In this document: one piece after another, positions 56,646 through 64,000 of the stretch | How positions within the stretch are numbered: the first letter of the stretch is position 1 | Layout of the letters: the number at the start of each line of letters is the position of its first letter | Source: Dirofilaria immitis | Lineage: Eukaryota; Nematoda; Chromadorea; Rhabditida; Onchocercidae | Length of the DNA: 64,000 nucleotides | Reading direction: 5' to 3' | Assembly (NCBI GenBank): GCA_024305405.1 | Contig: JAKNDB010000087.1 | Coordinates: forward strand, 1-64,000 | The notes under the pieces: model-generated | The model's database searches: none | Seen by the model: only the letters and a program-made list of their open reading frames with translations | Told to the model about the DNA's origin: nothing | Position numbers and translations under genes: made by a program

Positions 56646-58192
56646 ATGTGTGCACCAAATTATTTTCCATATCCAAGTGGCGGAATTATTTGTGGATTAA
56701 CAATGTAAGTTATCCTAAAATTATGATCCATATCATTATATTATTTCTCGATAGTGATTAAAAATCATAATTGGTATTATTATCACATTGTGAGATATTG
56801 TTAGCAATATCATCATTATCATCAATTTTTTTCTACGATAATGAATAATAATTGCTAATATGGAAATTATTGATTATGAAAAATATATATTATTATCATT
56901 TAATCACATTAATGATTAATTAATCAGAAAAGACCAAATGATCGGAAATAATCAATGATAGTTCAATTTATAATCAATGATAGTCATGAAAAGTTTCATT
57001 TTCTAAAATTTCTTTTCAGGATTGTAATTTATGACAATTTTTGCTTTTTTTTTAACGATGTAAGGTTATTGTGAAATGATGATCATGAAAAAATAAAGCT
57101 CATGTACAATCATGTAAAATCATGATTACTTTATCGTTATCTTATTTTCTGATAGTAGTGATATTGCAAATTGTAAATTTGTATTATTTGATATATATCG
57201 TTGCTTTATGCAAAAATTCTATGCAAAATTTTGAGAAGCGATCATTTTTATTTTTACCAAAAATTTTATTGAAAATTTAAATTTTATTAAATATAATTTA
57301 ATCTAAACAAAATTAATTTACAGATGTCCGGATGAATCAATTTTTCATTATTATTATTGTTGTTACGGGTTATTAGGTGCTTGTTGTTTTTATTTACGAA
57401 CATGGCTTATGTAAGCTTTTTTTTATTTTGTTTTTCCTTTTTTTTTGTTTAAAATTTTTTTGCTAACTTTTTTTTGAAAAATTATTTCGAAAATTAATTT
57501 ATTTATTGATTAAATTTTAATTTATTAATTATTTACTAAACTAAAATTTATTACTTAAATTGTTTTTTAATGAAATATATTAAATTATCATTAACAAAAT
57601 TATTTACATAATTTATTGCAAATCATATATGTTATTTCATATTGAATATGATCGATAACATTGTTTACTACTACTGACAAAGAATTTCATTATCAGATAA
57701 AGCTATCAGATAAATAATTTTAATTAGAAAATAGGAATGGAAGAACAGAATGAGAGATTATTTTGAATTAAAAAAATCGATACTAAATAAACATAATGGA
57801 AAAAGTAAAGAGAAAATATGGAATATTTTAAAATACTATCCATATCAGTTGATTGTTCGGCTGATTTATTAATCAAAAATTATAAATATATCACTTATTG
57901 ATTGACCGATGACTGATTGATCAATCAATCGAAAAATTATATGACAAATAATAATTGGTTAAATATATCACAAATTAAATAATTGTTAAATTTCAGAATT
58001 TTATTAATGGTAATCAGTCTTTCATTGATCCTTTGTGGTGTTGCTGCAGCTATTGCGGCTTTTTCGAGAAATCGTCAACAACGTGTACCGATGGCAGATA
58101 CTACTACTAATACCGGCTATGATATTCATTATCATCCACCACGTGAACATACCGTCTACTATACAGATCATAGTAGGGATCGAAGTCTTTAA
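56646..58192 (+). CDS. small Cys/Tyr-rich single-pass membrane protein (3 exons seen)
   Basis: Exons 56646-56704, 57324-57410 and 57997-58192 join in phase (113 codons). A short Cys-rich segment (MCAPNYFPYPSGGIICGLT, then ICPDESIFHYYYCCYGLLGACC) precedes one strong hydrophobic helix (about 50-70, IILLMVISLSLILCGVAAAI). A basic stop-transfer (RNRQQR) and a polar cytosolic tail ending DHSRDRSL follow. This layout, with a Cys/Tyr-rich ectodomain, one helix and a short tail, resembles Shisa/CYYR-like small adaptors and many unnamed nematode proteins; I assign no function. The ATG lies only 4 bases after a TTTTTTTTTAG acceptor at 56641. Either that is an SL trans-splice site, or an upstream exon supplies a signal peptide, which I think likely because the present N-terminus has none. 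Confidence 0.75.
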
Positions 58193-59618
58193 GTTTCATT
58201 TTACGCTTATTGAAAAACTATTCCTGTTGTTATCATTAATTGTTCGAATCTCGAGAATATATATTAGCTTAATGATTTTTAATTCAACGATTCGTTATCT
58301 CATATTTGTATAACAATGAGTAATATTTTAAAACTTACATATTTTTCACACCCTATAAATGCTTGATCTAAAAACCAAATCTATTATTGCATTGATAAAA
58401 TGATTAGATGATATTTAAAATACAAAATCGAATTTAAAATAGAATTCAAATTAAGAAATATTTTTACTGAAATATTTTCAGGAAAAATCATTGCCAGGTA
58501 AACCTTAATTAGTGTTTAAAAATTGTTAAAATTTTTTTTTTCAAAATTATTTTGAAGGAATGATTTCTTTCTATTAAAGCTGTAAAGTTAAAGGTCACAT
58601 TTTTTTCAGCTTATAGGTCACATAAAGTTTGGCTTAATTAAAAATTCATGATATGACAAGACTATTGAGTATCGCAGGTATCATAGATAGATAGATATCG
58701 AGATATTGTGCTATCAACATGATATATATGATTGTAGAGTAGAGATATGATTCCCAATACATCCAAAAAAGAAAATAAAATATTTCGTTTTTGGAAACAA
58801 TTTAAAAGAATATAATTTTAACAAAATAAACTAATATGAGGAATAATAATTGATAAAAAAAAAGTTTCATTGTTTCAGTGATTCGTTGATAAAATTGTTT
58901 ATGTTTAAAGTTGATAAGGAATGGAATAAAAATTTTATTAGCAATTAATAACATATCATATATTAAACTAATAGTACCCAAAAAGAACCGATCATTTAAT
59001 CAGAGGAAAAAAAAAAAGAAATTGGAAATATTAGAATTAACGCAATAATAATAAGCACATGATTAGGGCAACAAAAAAAAAGAAAAAAACTTACTAAATA
59101 ATATGAGGATTAGTGCTGCTGCAAGGATTAAAAAAATGAAATTGAAAGAAAAAAAAGATTAAAATTTAATTTTCACATTATCATAAATATATGATTGATA
59201 AGTGATGATTGATAATAATTGAAAGAAAAGACGATTTAATGCTAATATTTTCGATGATAACGATAATGAATTCAAAGAATGATAGAAAGAAGAAGCAAAA
59301 AGAGAAGAGAGGAAAAAATATGAAACAATATGAGTAAGAAAATTCCGATAAATAATTTTGGAAAAAAAGGAAAAAAAGGAGGAATAATTTGATGTTACAT
59401 AGAAAAATGTAACTTTAATTTTAATTTCAAATTCAAATTCGAGTTTGAATTATATCTTTTTGCTTTTATAATATTTTTCAATATAATAATTAATAATAAA
59501 ATTAATTTTTATTGAAGAATGTATTTTTAAAGAAAAAGGAAATTATATAAAGATGGAATGAAATTTAAATATTGAAATTTGATTTTTTCTTAATTTTTCA
59601 TTTTTTCTATTCTTCAGT

Positions 59619-59706
59619 TATTGTTATTGTTGTTGTTATTGTTGTTGTTATTATTGTTGTTATTATTATTCTTCTTCTTGTTGTTGTTGTTGTAGTTGTT
59701 GTTGTT
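59619..59706. repeat. (GTT/ATT)n microsatellite
   Basis: Runs of GTT and ATT triplets. The Val/Ile-only frame across it is an artefact of the repeat. Confidence 0.95.
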
Positions 59707-60124
59707 CGCCTTCTTCATCAGCATTCTTTGACCAACCATATGTACCACTATTACTGTCTTTTTCTTCTTCTCTGAAATATTATTTATTTATTTAAAAATT
59801 TATTTAAAAAAAAAATTTAATTACTATTTAAGACATACACAAACACAATTAGAAAAATAAGCATTAGTGATAGATTTGATGTGATAATTGATGCGATTTA
59901 TTTCATTCAAATTTTTAATGTTTCTATTTTTTTAATAATTAAAATTTGAATTTAAAATTTCCGATAATTTATGAATAAAAATATGAATGTCAAATTGATA
60001 AAAATCTTCCAAAAATAATTCAAATATTTTGTTTTCTTTTTGATTCTGTAAGAAAAAGAATGAAAAAAGAAATGCTACTTTATAATTAATTATTAAATAA
60101 GTATAAATAATAAAAATATTAACG

Positions 60125-60310
60125 AATTTTTAATATTATATTATTATTGCTAATAGTAATAATAATATATTTTAAATCGAAAATATTTATTAATATTTTA
60201 TTAATAAATATTTTCGTTAATATTTTTATATTTTAAAATGTTAATAAATATTTTCGATTTAAAATTATATTATTATTACTATTAGCAATAATAATATAAT
60301 ATTAAAAATT
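60125..60310. repeat. long near-perfect inverted repeat, arms about 69 bp
   Basis: The arm at about 60125-60193 (AATTTTTAATATTATATTAT, then GCTAATAGTAATAATAATAT, then TTTAAATCGAAAATA) is the reverse complement of 60241-60310 apart from one inserted base. The spacer of about 47 bp has a smaller inverted repeat. It may be a small foldback element (MITE-like) or a source of hairpin RNA. Confidence 0.85.
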
Positions 60311-63283
60311 GTTATAGTCTTTCATTTAAAAATATTTTCTTCAAATCTTCTTGAAATACTAAAATATTTTTGATTAAAATCTGCTTTTTAATTTTTTTCA
60401 TCTTTTTTAAAATAATACTAATCAGAAAATAAAAATTAATATTGTTTTTGTTAGATAAAACATAAATGAAAAGTGATAAATAAACTTATTTAAAAAAAAA
60501 AAAAAAAAAAACTGTATCATATCATATCAAATAAAAATCGTGCAATAATCATGCTGAATATCATTTGTTTGCTTTTTTCGATCGTCTTTTTTGGTATTTA
60601 ACAAATAAATATAATAGTAGCAGTAAATAAAATCAATCAAAATATCGCATATATAATTAATTCATTTAAGGAAAGAATTTTATCAAATAAGTAAAATTTT
60701 TACTAAAAATAAAAAATACGAAAAAAAGTCAGGAAGATATCTTTATTATCATTGCTATTATCATTATCATCATTATTATTGATAATTATAATTGAAAATT
60801 TTCGAATATTTAGCGCAGAAAAATAATAATAATAATAACAATAGTACTAATATAAAATAATCGATTAAAGTAATTAAATTTTAGGATTATTAAGATAAGG
60901 TGGGAAAATTAAAACTTCGGCATTTTATTCCAACATTTATCAAATGCCATATGTATCGCATTCTTGAAATATTATCCTTTTTTTTTCTTTTATTTATTAC
61001 TTGTTGTAATTAAAATAGAAATTTAGAAAGAAAAAAATTAATAAAAAATGGTATTAATTATTTGATTGATTGGTTAGAAGAAAAAGGTAAAATAAAAATA
61101 ATCCATGACAAACATAAATCAATAACGTATATAAACATACGCATACAATATATATGTTTGTGTAAATATTATAAAATCTAAAGGAAAAAAAAAAGAAAAT
61201 ATGGAAAAGGTGGTTAAAAATTGTTAAGGAATTTGGCCTGGTTTTGATAATTGCCGAAGAAGAAGGAGAAGAAGAGAAGATTTGAAATTGGGAGGAAAAG
61301 AATATGTAAAAGATAATAAATAAGTTTATTCTAAACTATTAAGCTTTAATAATTTGCTAAAAAGAGAAAATTAGAATAATCAAATAGATTTTCAATCGTT
61401 ATCATCTAATGATAAACTTGCAATAATTAGTAATAATTTTATTACTATCAAATCGATTATATTAAAAATTAAAAATATATTTGAATCGATAGAAAAGAAA
61501 GAAAAAAGAAATAAAATTATTTAAATTTTAAAGTATAAACAAAAATAAATTTTAGAGGAAATAGAAATGAAATTAAAAGCAAATATTATGTGCAAGAAAG
61601 GAAAAAAGGAAAAATTAAAAATATCAAGCGTTACGGTTAGCATTTGAAACTTTTAATTAATTAATTTTATTGAATGATTAGTAAGTTATGGAACAATCAG
61701 GAATTAAAATCATTATTACTATTCATTAGTAATAATAATTATAATTTGTTTTGTTAGATTAAGTTATTATTTGATGGTTAAGTAATGTAACTAGCAATAC
61801 GCAAAAATAATAAGTATATCAAGCGCGAATATATGCTTATTTTTCTCGAGAATCTTGCTAGTGAAAAAAAAGAAAAAATGATATGAATATATATATATTC
61901 GAGCGCTCAACAAATATCACTTCATTAATTTAAATTAATTAAAATCAAATAATTTATCATAGTATTTTATGATGTTAATAATTTATTCAATAAAATGTTC
62001 GTTAAATGATTGAAAAAAGTGAAAAAAATGATTTGCTTGGAAAATTTGCCATAAATGAAACATAAATTTTTATTTTAAAAAAAATTTTATTTATAAAAAA
62101 CGATTCGTACAAGATAATGCGAATTTTCAATTAATAAAATGGCATTTTGAATTATAACAAAAATTTTCCGATACAAAAAATATAATTATTCGAAATTTTC
62201 CTTTTTTTTTAGCAAAATTAATGTAAAAATAATTTTTCGTCAAATTTCATTTGAATAAAAAATTCAAAAAATGAAAATGAATGTAAAAAGAAAATTAAAA
62301 GAAAAAAACAAAAACAAAATAACAAATTTTTTTTTAATTTTAAAATTAAATAATCGGAAAATTTTTTGAAAAAGCAATCAATTATGATTAAATTGTAAAA
62401 ATTGCGCCCAAAACTCATCCCTCCTAGAAATTTTGACACCAACTCCTTCCCTTTTTTTCTTCTCTTTCTCTCTCTCTCTCCTCTATTTCCTTTTTACTTT
62501 TAAATTAAATTAAGAATTTTTATATGATTAAAAAAAAATTTGACATTTATTATTAAATTTTATTGATAACGGAAATTAAATTTTTTTATAAATATTGAAT
62601 ATTATCAATTATTGGAAATTTATATTTTTTTTAAAATAGAATTTATTATTATTATATGTTAAATAAAAGTATTATTTTAGAAAAATATTTCAAATTACTT
62701 CTTTTCTTTCCTCCTAAAGCAATTCCAATTGAATAGAAGAAATTTTTAAATTTAGAAGGAAATTATCCTTTTTATTTTTGATTTCGTTTTTTTCATATGT
62801 GAGAAAAAGAAAATCAAAAATTAATTTTCTTGTATTGCTAATATACAATTTTGATATTGCAAATAATTTTTGATTATTTTAAAATTAAAATTTAATAATC
62901 AATATTTTTAGGATAGAATTTTTTTTGCATTTTAATCTATAAAAGATTTTAATATATTGTTGAATATAGTGAAAAGGAATAATGATAATAAATTAATGAA
63001 TTAATAAGAATTGTATCGTAATACTAATTATTCAAATTTTAATATATTCGCGAGCATTTAAAATTAAATAATGAAAAACAATAAATAATAATTAATAATA
63101 GATAATATTTAGTAATAATTTAATTAATATGTAATAATATAATAATTTCTAATTTCCTATTAATAATTAATCAAAAATAAAAAAGCCAGTGACAAAATGC
63201 CAGAATGGAAGAGTTTATGGGTATCAATTTATGAATAAATATAAATGCTAATTAATGATGATTACAAGCGATAGTAGTCCAAT

Positions 63284-63400
63284 GACAATTGCGCACATGA
63301 AATAATGTGATGTGTGATATTCGCCACGCATCATATATCATATATGTCATGTGAAATATTTTGATGTGACAGTTGCGCATCATAGCAGCAGGACAATGAA
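63284..63400. repeat. direct repeat GACA.TTGCGCA with inner palindromic ATCATATAT
   Basis: GACAATTGCGCACATGA (about 63284) and GACAGTTGCGCATCATA (about 63368) flank GATGTGTGATATTCGCCACG and CATCATATATCATATATG. The stretch is CpG-containing and less AT-rich than its surroundings. Meaning unknown. Confidence 0.4.
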
Positions 63401-63639
63401 AAGAAAAAGTTAAAAGAAAGGGCCGCGAAAAAAATTTCATGCAAAAATGATATATTTACAATATTTTCATTCATATCATTTCTTTTTCTCTCTCTTCCTC
63501 TCTCTCTCTCTCTCTCTCTCTTTCATCCGATAGATTTGTTTTAATTAATTAAAATTAAAATTATTTAAAAAAGTTTAAAACTTTTTTCCATTTTTATTAA
63601 CCTAAAAAAATTAAATGAAAAGGAAGGAATTATTGATTG

Positions 63640-63675
63640 TGATGATAACGATGATGATGATGATGATGATGATCG
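63640..63675. repeat. (GAT)n microsatellite
   Basis: About ten GAT units with one AAC interruption. Confidence 0.9.
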
Positions 63676-63709
63676 AAATTTTTAATATTTTGTCATTTCT
63701 TATTAGTTA

Positions 63710-63986
63710 CTATACTTGTTTATCAGATTGTTGTTTGGGAGCTTCATGAACCTGCTGCTGCTGCTCAAATGTCGCACCCTGGCCAATTTCACTCAACGAT
63801 AATGAACCACCTTCACCATCGACCTGTTTGATACTCTTACCGGTATCATTTCCTCCCCCTCACTGTCCTTGATACTATGAGCGTCACTTCGTTGACTATA
63901 ATATGAGCTGCTTTCAGTTGGCGCTGTTATCGCTGTATCAGAAGTAAGATTTCCATCACCATATGCATAGCTAGTTTCATGTCGAT
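63710..63986 (-). CDS. last exon of an unidentified gene, cut by the window edge
   Basis: On the minus strand an acceptor (AATTTAG, ending at 63987) is followed by RHETSYAYGDGNLTSDTAI and a Ser/Tyr-rich stretch to SIKDSEG. Frame is then lost at the C-run 63855-63859. It resumes as NDTGKSIKQVDGEGGSLS and FEQQQQVHEAPKQQ, ending at TAG (63710-63712). One extra base in the run makes the whole exon open (about 92 codons). It is hydrophilic and low complexity, with a short Gln run, like the cytosolic tail of a membrane protein. No family is recognised. An alternative is that the exon ends at the good donor GTAAGA just after the run. Confidence 0.6.
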
Positions 63987-64000
63987 CTAAATTTATTATT

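Larger units (their letters stand above)
58193..63709. other. intergenic, 5.5 kb, no gene seen
   Basis: A/T-rich, with a (GTT)n microsatellite, a long inverted repeat, a CT-rich tract at 63484-63523 and a (GAT)n run at 63640-63675. It presumably includes the 3' UTR of the edge gene on the minus strand. Confidence 0.5.

Noticed and set aside
59572..59775. 67-codon ORF rich in Val/Ile resembling a membrane helix
   Set aside because: It is the (GTT/ATT)n microsatellite read in frame.

Overview
This window is AT-rich (about three quarters A+T), intron-dense nuclear DNA from a nematode, most likely a spirurid or filarial-type species. Three things point there. The genes have many short exons joined by GT-AG introns. 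A copy of the nematode SL1 spliced leader is embedded at 26337-26357. The closest resemblances of the complete genes are animal and nematode families. A small degenerate patch resembling a Rickettsiales-type isocitrate dehydrogenase (about 5218-5400) would fit an old transfer from Wolbachia, but this cannot be proven here.

Layout. Positions 1-10100 hold no intact gene. They contain a diverged segmental duplication whose core is a dead C2H2 zinc-finger gene, two short tandem duplications and the isocitrate dehydrogenase relic. Positions 10100-16460 are gene-free with microsatellites. A complete M13 metallopeptidase (neprilysin family) lies on the + strand at 16476-24570 in 17 exons. Positions 24571-29043 are intergenic, with an SL1-tagged transcript-like insertion and an 84-bp 18S rRNA fragment. 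A TASK-type two-pore potassium channel lies on the - strand at 29044-34372 in 7 exons. A 12-kb desert (34373-46835) is full of tandem repeats, a roughly 790-bp TG-rich block and one small GC-richer island with a 47-codon ORF. An SLC12A8-type cation-chloride cotransporter homologue lies on the + strand at 46836-54723 in 13 exons. A small Cys/Tyr-rich single-pass membrane protein lies at 56646-58192 (+). The last exon of an unidentified - strand gene sits at the right edge (63710-63986).

The genes do not form a pathway; they are neighbours that all act at the cell surface (ectopeptidase, K+ leak channel, solute carrier, small membrane protein).

Three otherwise well conserved reading frames are broken by small indels, all in mononucleotide runs: two in the peptidase, two in the transporter and one in the edge exon. 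This pattern looks more like uncorrected homopolymer errors in the assembly than pseudogenes. By contrast, the zinc-finger copies carry nonsense substitutions and are genuinely decayed. I saw no convincing new multi-gene system. The most interesting items are the SL1-tagged insertion, the bacterial-type relic, the nuclear 18S fragment, a triplicated splice donor inside the transporter gene, and several intronic higher-order repeats.
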